Positions 18,047 through 28,885 of a DNA stretch of 42,821 bases are shown here, one piece after another. The notes beneath the pieces are model-generated. The model did no database searches. It saw only the letters and a list, made by a program, of their open reading frames with translations, and was not told the origin of the DNA. The stretch is taken from the NCBI GenBank assembly GCA_020629795.1, contig JAHDCR010000001.1:282136-324956 (forward strand), written 5' to 3'. The position numbers and the translations under genes are program-made. The stretch comes from Candidatus Altimarinota bacterium (GTDB taxonomy: Bacteria > Patescibacteriota > Gracilibacteria > BD1-5 > UBA6164). The number at the start of each line of letters is the position of its first letter. The first letter of the stretch is position 1.

Positions 18047-21000
18047 ATGGCATTTGTTCACTTACACACACATACGCATTATTCAATACTTGAAGGTCTT
18101 CCAAAACCATGAGACTATGTAAAAAAAGCAAAAGAGCTAGGGATGAAAGCTGTAGCTATTACAGATACATGAAACCTTCATGGATGTCATGAGCTATATA
18201 CCAGTTGTAAAAAAGAAGGGATTACTCCTATACTATGATGTGAAGTGTATGTTAGGTCTGAAAGTGATAATACATTGAATCATAAACTTGTCTTGCTCGC
18301 TACATCTCTTACGTGATATCAAAATATTATAGCGCTAGCATCAAAAGCTTCACTTGATAATGCTGGACAAACTGCATGTGTTTCCTTTGATGACCTGAAG
18401 GATTTTTCAAGTGATGTCGTGTGCCTGAGTGGACCTATTCATGGAGAGATACCCTATCTTATATTATCATGAAAAAGTGATCAGGAGATAGTCGACAGAA
18501 TCAAACAGTATCAAGAAATATATGGGCAAGAAAACTATTATCTTGAAATATTGTATCATCAAGATATACCAAAACAACAACTTGTTACGGATAAGATGAT
18601 TGAGTTGTACAATACATATGGTATCCCACTAGTTGCGTGTCAAAACTCTTACTATATAGAGAAAGAGGATAAAATGACCCAAGATGTTATAATGGCACTA
18701 GGAACGGGACATGAAATTGAAAATCCAGATAGACCTACTTTAACACGTTGAGATTATAGTTTCCTCTCTGAGCAAGAGATGATAGAAATATTTGGATATA
18801 TACCAGAAGCTCTAGAAAACACAGCAAAGATTGCTGATATGGTAAATATTGAAATAGAAACTGGATGAATCCTTATCCCGACTTTTGAGCTACCAGATGA
18901 TATGCAAAAGCTCTTTGAAGAGTCTAATGAATACCAAAGAAATAATCCTGGAAAAACTCCAAAAAAATTACTCACAAGTGATGAATGGTATCTGAGATAT
19001 TTATCATTTGCCTGACTAAATTGGAGATATAAAGAAAATATTTCTAAAGAAGTACTTTTTGAGCTTGTTCAAAAGACAGATATGCCTTCTCTGTGAAAGC
19101 CTCTCGTTGAGACATCTCCGGAAGAATTAAAAGCACTTTCACTCACATATTATTGAGATAGAAAAAAAGAAATTCTTGCTTGATTTGATCAAAAAATGCA
19201 AGATAGAATAGAGCGTCTCGAATATGAGCTCGTAGTAGTTCATGAGATGTGATTTAACGCATACTTTCTTATAGTTGCTGATTATATCTGATGGGCCCGT
19301 GAAAATAATATCCCAGTATGACCTGGACGTTGATCTGCTGCTTGAAGCCTTATGGCATATTTAACAGGTATTACAGACATTGATCCACTACCATATGATT
19401 TGCTGTTTGAGAGATTTCTTAATCCTGCCAGAGTATCGATGCCGGATATCGATACCGATTTTGCTGATAATGACAGAGACAAGGTCGTCGAGTATTGTCG
19501 AAATAAATATGGTGCCGATAGAGTAGCTCAAATATGTACATTTGGTACTTTTGCTGCCAGGGCTGCTGTCAAAGATGTTGGACGTGTTATGTGAATCCCG
19601 TTTCAGGAGATGAATGAGCTCGTGAAACTTATTCCAGAAAAACCTGGGACAAAATTAGCTTGAGCGCTTGAGGACTCACCAGAATTTAAAGAAGCGTACA
19701 ATGATGGTACAAGACCAAAATATAGACAGATTATCGACAATGCTTTAAAAATTGAAGGAAATGTCCGTCAGTTATGAGTACATGCCTGCGCTGTAATCAT
19801 TGCTCCTGAACCAATGACAAACTTTACTGCGCTCGCTCATCCACCAAAGGATGCAGAGTCAATCGTAACCCAATATTCTGCGTATCCACTGGAAGACTTA
19901 TGATTATTAAAAATGGATTTCCTCTGACTGAGAAATCTAACGATTATTAAACGCGCTCAAGAGATTATTCAGCACGCAAAATGAGTCTGGGTAGATATTT
20001 TAGATGTACCACTTGATGATCAGAATGTTTTTAAAATATTTGCTGATGGGGACACTACTTGAGTATTTCAGTTTGAATCTGAAGGTATGAGAAAGTATCT
20101 CAGAGATCTGGCTCCAGATACCTTTGAGGATCTTATTGCGATGGTGTCTCTCTACCGTCCGGGGCCTCTTGCATATATCCCTACCTATATTGAGAGAAAA
20201 TACGGGAGAGAGGAAATTATGTATATGACGGATGACCTGAGAGAAATACTAACTAAAAAGAAATATAGTGAAGAGGAAATAGAGGAAGAAAAGAGAAAGC
20301 TCGAAGAAGACCTCAAAAAAATATTAGATGTGACTTATGGTATTGCGGTTTATCAAGAGCAGCTCATGTTTATAGTACAATATATGGCTTGATTTAGTCT
20401 CTGAGAAGCTGATCTACTTAGACGATGAGTTTGAAAGAAGAAGATAGAAGTAGTAGAAGCGCTGAAAATAGAATTCGTACAAAAAGCTGCTGAGTTTAAA
20501 TGATATAAACCAGAAACATCAAAGTATATTTATGAAGAGATGATTCAGCCGGCAGCAAATTACTCTTTCAACAAATCCCATGCTGCCTGTTACGCATTTA
20601 TTGCCTATCAAACTGCGTATCTCAAGGCAAACTATAGGACAGAGTTTCTTACGTCTATGATGACATCAGACGAAGAAAATATGGATAGAATTATACTCGA
20701 AGTATCAGAAGCACAAGCGAGTGGGATAGAAGTAATGCGTCCAGATATCAACGGCTCTTTAAAGCATTTTACCTATGTCGATGACCAGCATATACGTTTT
20801 GGACTCAAGGCAATAAAGTGACTTGGTGATGGACCTATTGATGCAATACTTGAAGCTCGAAAAGACAGACCTTTTGAAGATATTAATGACTTTATAAAAA
20901 GATGAGGAAGAGATATTCTCCTTAAAAAATCACTAGAGGCACTTATCTATGCCTGAGCTATGGATCAATTCTGAGAGAGAGGTACGCTTTTGGCTAACAT

Positions 21001-22000
21001 AGACGGGATTATAAGAGCCTCCAAAAATGAAGAAAAAAAGAGACAATCATCACAAATATGACTTTTTGAATCAGGTATGTGATGAGATGATTTTGATGAT
21101 GGATATGTATTAGAGCCAGCAAAGCCTCTGTGATTTGAACAGAAACTCTTTGCAGAAAAAGAAGTAATGGGGTATATGGTTTCTGGTCATCCACTCGATT
21201 CACTCCGCATGTATTGTCAAAGACGATCTCGAAGCGTAAAAAAACTTAAAACGACCATGCAAGATCTCGAAATAGAATTCAAAAAAGATGAAAAAGCATT
21301 TAAAGATAAACTTCAAAAAGAGCAGCTTTCAGTAGTGGGTATCATTCTCGACATGAGAAAAATTATTACAAAAACAGGAAAAAATATGATGTTTCTCTAT
21401 TGTGAGGGATTTGATTATGATTTTGAGGTAACTATCTTTGACAGAGATTACAGCGAGTATAAAGATAAACTGGAAGTTTGAAAAGTTGTTATAGTTGAGG
21501 GAAATCTCGATGTTAATTTTGAGTATGGTAGAAAAAATATTCGAAGTAAAAAAATAATTGTAGCCAGCCTCACTCAGGTAAGAGATCAAGCAAAAGAAAT
21601 GTGACTGCTGGATAATGTAAAAAGAAAAATGCTGTGAGCCCAAGAGCTCCAAACTGAGCCTGAAGATGATAAAACTTCAGATGAAGAGTGAGAAATAAAA
21701 CCAAAAGAAGAAATATCTAAAGAATCTACTACAAATTTTGAATGAGAGTTAGATAGCAAAATATCAGAAAATAAAATAGAAAAAGCTGAAAAAAATAAGC
21801 ACGAAGTACCAGGCAAATACATAGTAGAAATACCAAAGTGAACTTGACTTGATCAGATTCATAAATTAAAGGATTTTCTGTCATCTCAAGCTCCCTGAAC
21901 TATAAGTATATACATACTCTTATCTTGAAAAGAGATTGATACAAAGTTCTCTATTGCTGAGCTCCAAGATTTACATATTTGGGAAACACAAAATTTATAG
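18047..22000 (+). CDS. dnaE: DNA polymerase III alpha subunit
   Basis: The replicative polymerase catalytic subunit, 1317 residues. In order: PHP domain (1-about 270) starting [18 protein letters not shown]; polymerase palm (about 400-600) with [20 protein letters not shown] and the catalytic aspartates PDIDTDF (466-472); fingers with the SLYRPGPL motif; HhH region; OB fold (about 1095-1190) with [17 protein letters not shown]; an acidic linker; and a small C-terminal alpha/beta domain. UGA glycines fall inside GRGSAAGS and many other conserved sites. It is of DnaE1 type with no built-in exonuclease. The frame ends TAG at 21998, 1 bp before the next ATG, so the methyltransferase is translationally coupled. 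Confidence 0.97.
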
Positions 22001-22001
22001 T

Positions 22002-22487
22002 ATGCTTAAAAATCTATACAGAGAATTTCAGCAGATATTTTATGGCTTTGGAGTTCCTTTTGTATCCACTACTCCAAGACAAATGGAGATATTACTTGAG
22101 CACTTAAATCTTGATAATAACAGTGTATTTTATGATATTGGATGTTGAGATGGAAGAGTTATTTCTCAAATAGCTAAAAATTTTCCAAATACAAGATGTG
22201 TTTGATATGAATCCTCACCGTATCCCTTTTCTCTTGCTAAAAAACACCAGGGTATTAAAAATCTAGAATTATTTAGGGATTCTATATTTAAAGTGTGACT
22301 TGGCCACGCTACACATATTTATCTCTACATGGTCCCGTATATGACTCGAATAATATTTAAAAAAATTCAGAGTGAATGTAAGGCATGAACAAAGGTTTAT
22401 ATCAAATCTCATACAATTCCAGGTATACTTATATCAAAGACTATCCCTCTTTCTCAAAAGAATAATTTATATATTTATACTATCTAA
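22002..22487 (+). CDS. Class I SAM-dependent methyltransferase
   Basis: The 161-residue product shows SAM motif I, VFYDIGCGDGRVISQIA (two UGA glycines), preceded by VPFVSTTPRQMEILLEHLNL, the arrangement seen in small uncharacterised methyltransferases. The acidic end of strand 2 is in CVGYESSPYPFSLAKKH. The substrate-binding C-terminal part is short, so the target is unknown. It begins 1 bp after dnaE and is followed by the SDR gene after 9 bp, so all three probably form one transcript. Confidence 0.82.
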
Positions 22488-22496
22488 TATTTTAAA

Positions 22497-23279
22497 ATGA
22501 AAAACGTTGCGCTTATAACAGGAGCTAGTTCAGGACTTGGAAAGCAGTTTGCTATAATACATGCTCAGCGAGGTTGAGATCTCGTGCTTATAGCTCGTAG
22601 AGAAGATAAACTCAGAGAATTAGAACAAGAGCTCAGTGATAAGTATCGCATCAAAGTATTGGTGATTTCAAAAGATCTTACAGCTGTAAATGCTGCAAAT
22701 GAGATAAAAAAAGAGCTTGATAAGAGTAAAATAGAGCCTGAATATCTTATTAACAATGCATGATTTGGTTGAATAGGAAAATTTTGAGATAGAAATTGGA
22801 AAGACGAATCGTCTATGATTGCGCTAAATGTTATGGTTTTAACAGAACTTTGTCATATATTTCTCCCATGAATGAAGCTAAGAAATAGCTGAAGAATATT
22901 AAATATCTCATCTACAGCGAGCCTTATACCATGACCAAATCAGGCAGTGTACTACGCAACGAAGGCATTTGTAACTTCACTTTCAAACGCTATTGCAGAA
23001 GAGCTATATGATAGTAATGTAACAGTAACTGCGCTCCTTCCTGGACCAACAAAAACTGAGTTTTGAGAGGTTTCAGGTATGGATAAAACCAGTTTATTCT
23101 CAAAACCAGCTAGTGCAAGAGATGTAGCTCTTGAGTGATACAATGGTATGCTTGAGTGAAAATTAAATGTACTGTCTGTAGGAGGTTTTTCCCAAAAGGT
23201 TCTTATGAAATTGATTCCATTTATTCCCAAAAAGATGTTACTGAAGATAGTGAGAGAGGGGCAGGAAGTGAACGGATAG
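22497..23279 (+). CDS. Short-chain dehydrogenase/reductase (SDR)
   Basis: The 260-residue product has the Rossmann cofactor motif TGASSGLG at residues 8-15, LINNAGFGGIGKFG (NNAG motif, UGA glycines), catalytic Ser in ISSTAS, and YxxxK at Y152/K156 in YYATKAF. Basic residues after strand 2 (ARRED) favour NADPH. It resembles the classical SDR subgroup DltE/YdfG-like oxidoreductases; the substrate cannot be told. It ends 3 bp from the convergent beta-lactamase-fold gene. Confidence 0.9.
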
Positions 23280-23282
23280 AAT

Positions 23283-24239
23283 CTACTTACTTGCTAGATC
23301 TACATAGACCATTTTAGAAATATTTTGTATTACCTCCAATTGATTTTTTTCATTATTTCATTTTGTCATTACACATAACAGATATGGTTCATCCTCGTAA
23401 TATATGTTTCCACAATCATGTATATGTCTTTCTCAACTTGGTAAGTTTCTCACTCAAAACTTGTTAGATATGAGTAAATCTTTTGGAAGCATGGCTCTGA
23501 TTCCTGAAGTAAAGGTACTTTGAGATAAGAGCTTGAGGAGATATTCAGAATCTTCTCTACTGAGATATGAAGAGTTATAGAGCACTCTAAAAAATGAAGC
23601 ATAGCTTTTAACTGACATATTTAAATTTTTATCGGTATTAAAATCAACCAGTCAGAGCCCAAACATATCGTATGTTTGGATTATTTTATTAGTATTTAAA
23701 TAGTCTAACAGTGTTGTAGCTGCGGTATTATCAGAGTTAATGAGCATTTCTGAGAGGAGTTCGTTGATACTGTATGATTTTCACGATTGTATGTTATCAA
23801 TGGGTTTGTCGTACTGATCAAATTGAGATTGAGTCATTCTTCCGATAATTTCTGTATTCAATTCACTTGGTGTAATTTGTCTCATAAGTGAAATTGCAAG
23901 AGGGAGCTTTACAAGACTCGCAGATATGAACTTTGCATCTTGATTGTATCCAAAGGTAGATCCGTTTTTTAATAGCCGTACATAATATGCAGCATCCTCG
24001 ATTTTTTCAGATTTGATACTAGATTTGATATAAGTATCTATCTCTTTTTTTACATTTCAAGGGTTATAGTATTCATATTTTGGATTACACTCCAAAAGAG
24101 GATTTATAAATGTAAATCTACTATCGAACTCATGAATTTCATTTATAGATGAGGATTGTGTAAACGAATATACTGCGTATCAGCATATTCATAAAAATAG
24201 TGCATTAAATGCTAGTATTCAGGCAAAGAGGTTCTTCAT
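23283..24239 (-). CDS. Class A beta-lactamase-fold serine hydrolase, probably secreted
   Basis: The 318-residue product has an N-terminal membrane or signal helix (about 4-25), then a serine beta-lactamase/PBP fold. The nucleophile motif SxxK is S108-LV-K111 in FISASLVKLPLAIS, the SDN motif is at 169-171 (INSDNTAATTLL), and the third box is K260-F-G in place of KTG. The omega-loop Glu and LN of true class A enzymes are not evident near residues 195-210. This fits a beta-lactamase-related serine hydrolase acting on peptidoglycan or another target more than a resistance enzyme. UGA glycines are present. The function is therefore inferred from fold only. Confidence 0.82.
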
Positions 24240-24360
24240 ATCTATGTGTAATATATATATGAAAGATTATATATTTTTTTACGAAATAAGAAGAGGAAAA
24301 AAAATTATCTTTTTAATTAATTAAAGAAAAATTATCATATTTTTTTGATATTTATGGATC

Positions 24361-24392
24361 AAAAAAGACCAAAACTAAGTTTGGTCTTTTTT
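24361..24392 (-). terminator. Strong bidirectional terminator after typA
   Basis: AAAAAAGACCAAA (24361-24373) pairs with TTTGGTCTTTTTT (24380-24392) around a 6-nt loop. It lies 13 bp beyond the typA stop. Confidence 0.9.
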
Positions 24393-24405
24393 AATTTAAG
24401 AGAGA

Positions 24406-26202
24406 TTATTTATTTCTCTTTCTTTCAGTTTCTTTCAGCCATTTTTTTCTCAGTCTGATAGACTCAGGAGTTACTTCAACATATTCATCTGCTGAAATAT
24501 AATCAATTGCTTCTTCAAGAGACATGATTTTTGGTGGTGTAAGCTTAAGAGCTTCATCTGTACCAGAAGCTCTTACATTTGTAAGCTTCTTATTCTTCGT
24601 AGCATTTACCGTGAGATCTTGATCTTTGTTTGATTCTCAGAGAATCATACCTTCGTAGATTTCAGTTTGTGGTTGTACAAAGATTGTACCTCTGTCTTGG
24701 AGATTGAAGAGAGAGTAGGCCATAGTTTTTCCATTTTCCATAGAAATCATAGAACCAACAGCTCTTTTTTCAATAGTACCTTTGTATTCTTCGAAACAGT
24801 CAAAACTACTTGAGAGAAGACCTTCACCTTTTGTCATAGTTGTAAACTCTGATTTGAAACCTAGGAGACCTCGAGTAGGTACTCTAAATTCTAGATTTAC
24901 AATTCCATTTTCTTCAATCATGTTAGACATGATACCTTTTCTCTTTCCAAGCTCTGCAATAACTGATCCTTCTGATCCAGCAGGAACTGAAATACTTACG
25001 TTTTCCATTGGTTCCATTTTTTTACCATTTTCTTCGTGCATGATAACTACAGGAGCCCCTACTTGAAGCTCAAAACCTTCTCTTCTCATTGTTTCAATAA
25101 GTACAGAGAGATGGAGTTCACCACGACCAGCAACTTCATAGTTATCTCCAGCTTCAAAGTCGATTTTAAGACCAACATTTGTTTCTAGTTCTTTTTCTAG
25201 TCTATCTCTGATTTGTCTTGAAGTAACAAACTTACCTTCTCTACCAGCAAATGGTGAGTTATTAACGAGGAATTCCATCTTAAGAGTAGGTTCATCGATT
25301 GTGATAGGTGGCATTTGTTCTACCTCAGCAGTTGCTGCAACTGTTTCTCCTACAAATATATCTGGGATACCTGCAATAGTGATGATATCACCAGCAATAG
25401 CCTCTGTAGCTTTTACTTTTTCAAGTCCATCATTGGTGAGGATATCTGTGATTTTCCCCTTTCTTTTAGAACCATCGTTTGCAGTAATAAATACTTCTTG
25501 ACCAACTTTAACAGTACCTTCGTATACTCTACCAATACCTAAACGACCAAGGAAGTTATCATATCCTAGATTTGCAATTTGCATTTTGAGTGGTGCACTT
25601 GCGTCATTTTTAGCTTCTGGAACATGCTCCATAACGTAGTCTAAAAGTGGAGTGATATCTTTTTGTTCTCCATCTTCACCCACCCACGCTTTTCATTCAC
25701 GAGCGATAGCATATACAGGATTGTTAAGATTTTCGAGTTGTTCATCTGTTCCTCCAAGTTGTACAAACAGGTCAAAGAGTTGATCGATAACCCAGTCTGC
25801 TCTTGCTGATGGTTTGTCCATTTTGTTGATAACAACAATAGGGTGAAGACCAAGTTCAAGTGATTTTTTTAGTACAAATTTTGTTTGAGGCATAGGACCT
25901 TCGTACGCATCAACTACAAGACAAACACTGTCAACAGTTCTCAGTACACGTTCTACTTCAGAACCAAAATCGGCATGACCAGGAGTATCAACGATGTTGA
26001 TTTTATTTCCTTTATAGGTAATTGCTGTATTTTTTGAGTAAATAGTAATCCCTCTCTCTTGTTCTTGAGCATTACTATCCATAGCTCTTTCCTCGATACC
26101 AACACGTGCATCAAATCCATCAGCAGCTTTTAAAAGCTCATCAACAAGAGTAGTTTTACCATGATCAACATGGGCTATAATCGCTATATTTCTAAATGAC
26201 AT
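24406..26202 (-). CDS. typA: Translational GTPase TypA/BipA
   Basis: TypA is a ribosome-binding GTPase that aids 50S assembly and stress adaptation. The 598-residue product has the P-loop [22 protein letters not shown] and NKMDKP, then domains II, III/V and the TypA-specific C-terminal domain ending [12 protein letters not shown]. Length matches the family. Only two UGA codons are used (25695-25693 and 24639-24637) among many glycines, a low share like tuf. It has its own promoter at 26289-26262 with a GC-rich discriminator and a 5' leader hairpin. Confidence 0.97.
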
Positions 26203-26227
26203 AAGTATTTACAATAAAAAATAAATA

Positions 26228-26246
26228 CTCTCTAAATCTAGAGAGA
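26228..26246 (-). promoter_or_regulatory. Small hairpin in the typA 5' leader
   Basis: CTCTCT and AGAGAG arms flank a short loop between the predicted transcription start and the typA ATG. It could stabilise the message or affect initiation; it has no T-run in the gene direction. Confidence 0.4.
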
Positions 26247-26261
26247 GTTCTAACCGCGGGG

Positions 26262-26289
26262 ATTATAGGGAAAAAATAGCTGAAAGCAA
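26262..26289 (-). promoter_or_regulatory. typA promoter
   Basis: On the minus strand, TTGCTT (26289-26284), 16 nt, then TATAAT (26267-26262), followed by CCCCGCGG. The GC-rich run just after the -10 is striking in AT-rich DNA and recalls discriminators of growth-rate-controlled promoters. Confidence 0.75.
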
Positions 26290-26360
26290 GAAAAAAACTT
26301 GCTTTGTTTGACTAATTTAATAAATTATTAGAAATAAATAATAATTAACTTGTAAAAATT

Positions 26361-26774
26361 ATGATTACTATTGCAAAAAGCACTCCAGCATGAACTACTC
26401 CAGAAATGTTAGAGGCTAGATTATCTATGTTAACTAATCAACTAGAATCCCAGTGATGAAGAGTAAGAGAAGATATTCTTGCTACTCTGGTAAGGGATTT
26501 ACATAAAGTAGAATGAGTAACTGAAGAATTCCAACAGAGACTTTCAGATATTATACCAGATTTTAGAGAAAGTATCTTTAAGGATAAATTAGTATTTATG
26601 GAAAATAATCCAGCTAGTTTTTCATATAATTTTTGATATTTATTAGAAGAAATACCTAATCTATCAGCTTTATCTGAGTTAGGGAAAGAGGAATTAAAAG
26701 AAAGAGTTATGGCTGCAGAAGAGAAATCAAAAGTAGCAAAAAAAGAATTTTTAGGAGATTTTTATCAGGATTAA
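26361..26774 (+). CDS. Small helical protein, unrecognised (137 aa)
   Basis: The frame from ATG 26361 to TAA holds five UGA glycines. The product is almost entirely polar helix, with EMLEARLSMLTNQLES and LEEIPNLSALSELGKEEL, and lacks signal or membrane segments. I do not recognise it. It is a lone plus-strand gene between typA and the rpsF operon, divergent from typA and closed by its own terminator. Confidence 0.65.
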
Positions 26775-26777
26775 TAT

Positions 26778-26813
26778 TAAAAAAAGCTCAGAATTAATTC
26801 TGAGCTTTTTTGT
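26778..26813 (+). terminator. Intrinsic terminator shared by the small helical gene and rpsR
   Basis: AAAAAAAGCTCAGAATTAATTCTGAGCTTTTTT forms a near-perfect hairpin with a T-run on either strand, so it can close both convergent genes. Confidence 0.85.
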
Positions 26814-26828
26814 ATTTAGAAGAGAGTA

Positions 26829-27047
26829 TTACCCTTCGAAATTAGGATCGTAAGATTTTACGAAAGGAATTAGAGCCATAATTCTTGCTCTTTTAATAGC
26901 TTGTGAAAGCTTTTTTTGGTTTTTGAGTGATACTCCTGAGTAGTATCTTGGTACTATTTTACCAAACTTAGTTATGTATTTTTTAAGAAGTTCAACATTT
27001 TTATAGTCGATATTAACTCCTTCTAGTGGACATTCTTTTTTAGACAT
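26829..27047 (-). CDS. rpsR: 30S ribosomal protein S18
   Basis: The 72-residue product has the S18 core: [40 protein letters not shown] and ALIPFV. It forms a heterodimer with S6 on the 30S platform. No UGA codons are used. It is the last gene of the rpsF-ssb-rpsR operon. The residues CPLEG near the N-terminus keep one cysteine of the zinc-type S18. Confidence 0.96.
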   Translation of the reverse strand: MSKKECPLEGVNIDYKNVELLKKYITKFGKIVPRYYSGVSLKNQKKLSQAIKRARIMALIPFVKSYDPNFEG

Positions 27048-27073
27048 AATTTAATATTTTGAAATAAGTAGTT

Positions 27074-27466
27074 TTAGAACATATCGTCGTCATCGAGTGA
27101 GTCATCCTCATCTAGAACGTTGTCTTCAAATTCTCCTCTCTTGTTGAGAAAGATCATATTTCCAGCAACTGTTTCTGTTTTATAGAGTTTTTCTCCATCA
27201 TCTTTATCGATAACTCTTGTTTTGAGTCTTCATTCTATATAAACGAGTTTTCATTTAGATAGAAATTGCTCTGCTCTTTCAGCAAGTGCTCCCCATGCGA
27301 CACAGTTATGAAATTCTGCCTCTGATTTATTTTCACCATCAGCTGTTTTATAATATCTGTTTGTTGCGAGAGTAAACATTGCCATTTTTTTACCTCCTTC
27401 AGTAGTTTTTATAAGAGGATCTCTTGTAATATTACCTATGAGGATAACTTTGTTAACTGTTCTCAT
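27074..27466 (-). CDS. ssb: Single-stranded DNA-binding protein
   Basis: SSB coats single-stranded DNA in replication and repair. The 130-residue product has one OB fold: MRTVNKVILIGNITRDPLIK, FTLATNRYYK and FHNCVAWGALAERAEQFLSKG, then KLVYIEGRLKTR with two UGA glycines. The tail is short and acidic and ends SLDDDDMF, close to the DDDIPF-type tip that binds partner proteins. It lies between rpsF and rpsR as in most bacteria. Confidence 0.95.
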
Positions 27467-27483
27467 ATTGATTGTATAAGTAA

Positions 27484-27771
27484 TTAAGCATCAAGGTTTA
27501 CGAACATATATCTCCAGATGTTAACATCTAGGTTGAAAGGACTGTTCATTCCTTTAATAGCTTTTCCATCAAGTTCAAGTGTCCACAGTATGTAGTGTCC
27601 AGTTTCACTTCATTTAATTTTATATGCGAGTTTCTTATCACCCCATACATTTTCATTTACTACTTTTGCACCTGCGTCACTGAGTAGTTTTTTGATTCCA
27701 TCAATACTAGCATTGAGAGATTCTTCTCCTGCTTCTGGATTGAGGATTACCATTAGTTCATAATTTGCCAT
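27484..27771 (-). CDS. rpsF: 30S ribosomal protein S6
   Basis: The 95-residue product starts MANYELMVILNPEAGEESLN and contains WGDKKLAYKIKGSETGHYIL (UGA glycine at KGS), the S6 core that contacts S18. It ends with NIWRYMFVNLDA. It is the first gene of the operon, with a clear promoter upstream. Confidence 0.96.
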
Positions 27772-27789
27772 AAATCCTATGGTTAGTAT

Positions 27790-27808
27790 CTATTCACACA
27801 TTGAATAG
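27790..27808 (-). promoter_or_regulatory. Hairpin in the rpsF leader
   Basis: CTATTC (27790-27795) pairs with GAATAG (27803-27808) just upstream of the rpsF ATG. In other bacteria S6:S18 represses its operon through a leader RNA; I do not see the known CCG-bulge motif here, so autoregulation is only possible. Confidence 0.35.
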
Positions 27809-27844
27809 AAGGATATAAAATATGCTTTTATGAAAAGCCAGCGA

Positions 27845-27872
27845 ATTCTATACTTTATTGCTATTTTGTCAA
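27845..27872 (-). promoter_or_regulatory. Promoter of the rpsF-ssb-rpsR operon
   Basis: Minus strand: TTGACA (27872-27867), 16-nt spacer, TAGAAT (27850-27845), then TCGCTGG. The -35 is perfect, and transcription would start about 65 bp before the rpsF ATG. Confidence 0.75.
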
Positions 27873-27938
27873 AAGAAAATTGACTTCACGTAAAAAGTAG
27901 AGAAAGTAATACTATTATTTGAAACTTTTACCTATTTT

Positions 27939-28838
27939 ATGCAAGAACTCAATCTCCAAGATATACTCAAAAACACAACAGATCTTACAGAAAAAAAAGT
28001 ATGATATGTAGCCATAATTGGGAGACCAAATGCGGGAAAATCTACTTTTATTAATACGCTTATTTGAGAAAAAATAGCTATTACGAGTAGTGTTCCTCAA
28101 ACGACTCGAAATAAAATACTCGCAATGTATAATGATGAAGATTCACAAATCATATTTTTTGACACTCCAGGAATACATGAGTCAACAAAAACCTTTAATA
28201 GCGAAATAAATAATCAAGCTCTTTCAAGTCTCAGAGATGCTGAGATAGTTTTATATTTTATAGATAGTTCACGTCCGACATGAGCTGAAGAAGAGTTTAT
28301 AGCTGATGTACTATCAAAAATTAATACTCCAGTATTTAGAGTTTACACTAAAAGAGACTTGTATTCAGCAATTGAAATACCTACCTGAGAAGATGTATTT
28401 GAAATTTCAAGTTTTGAAAACTCTGGTTTTACTCCTCTTATAGATGCTATTAAAGAAAAACTTCCTACTGGTCCAATACTTTTTCCTGAAGATTATTATA
28501 CAAAGCAAGATATATTTTTCAGAGTATCAGAAATCATCAGAGAAAAACTCTTTGAAAATCTTAAAGAAGAACTCCCTCACAGTGTCTTCGTCGCAGTGGA
28601 AGAGATTGAAGATGATGATAAATGAATGAAGCGAATTTCAGCCTATATCTACACAGAGACCGAATCTCAAAAATACATAGTGATAGGGAAATGAGGAACA
28701 CTTATTACAAAAGTTGGAAAAGCAGCGAGAATAGAGCTCGAAGAAATATTCTGACAAAAAGTTTTTCTCTCAGTGAGAGCAAAGGTCAGAAAAAACTGGA
28801 GAAAGGATGAATGATTTATTAGAAAGATGCTTAAATAA
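27939..28838 (+). CDS. era: Ribosome-assembly GTPase Era
   Basis: Era binds the 3' end of 16S rRNA in late 30S maturation. The 299-residue product shows the P-loop GRPNAGKST (28-36), switch region SSVPQTTRNKI, DTPGIHE, and the guanine motif TKRD. The C-terminal KH domain carries GKGGTLITKVGKAARIELEE, whose GXXG includes a UGA glycine, and VRKNWRKDEGFIRKM at the end. Length is normal. It is divergent from the rpsF operon and closed by a perfect palindromic terminator. Confidence 0.96.
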
Positions 28839-28847
28839 AGTATAATA

Positions 28848-28873
28848 AACACTGAGAATATTCTCAGTGTTTA
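28848..28873 (+). terminator. Perfect palindromic bidirectional terminator
   Basis: AAACACTGAGAATATTCTCAGTGTTT is a perfect inverted repeat placed between the stops of era and the convergent DKNYY gene. Confidence 0.8.
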
Positions 28874-28885
28874 TTGTTAGATTCA

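Noticed and set aside
18047-22000. dnaE and other genes as pseudogenes with many premature stops
   Set aside because: Every apparent stop is UGA, and frames continue exactly through conserved motifs to a single UAA or UAG.
24782-25542. Plus-strand open frames opposite typA
   Set aside because: They are antisense shadows of the conserved typA gene.
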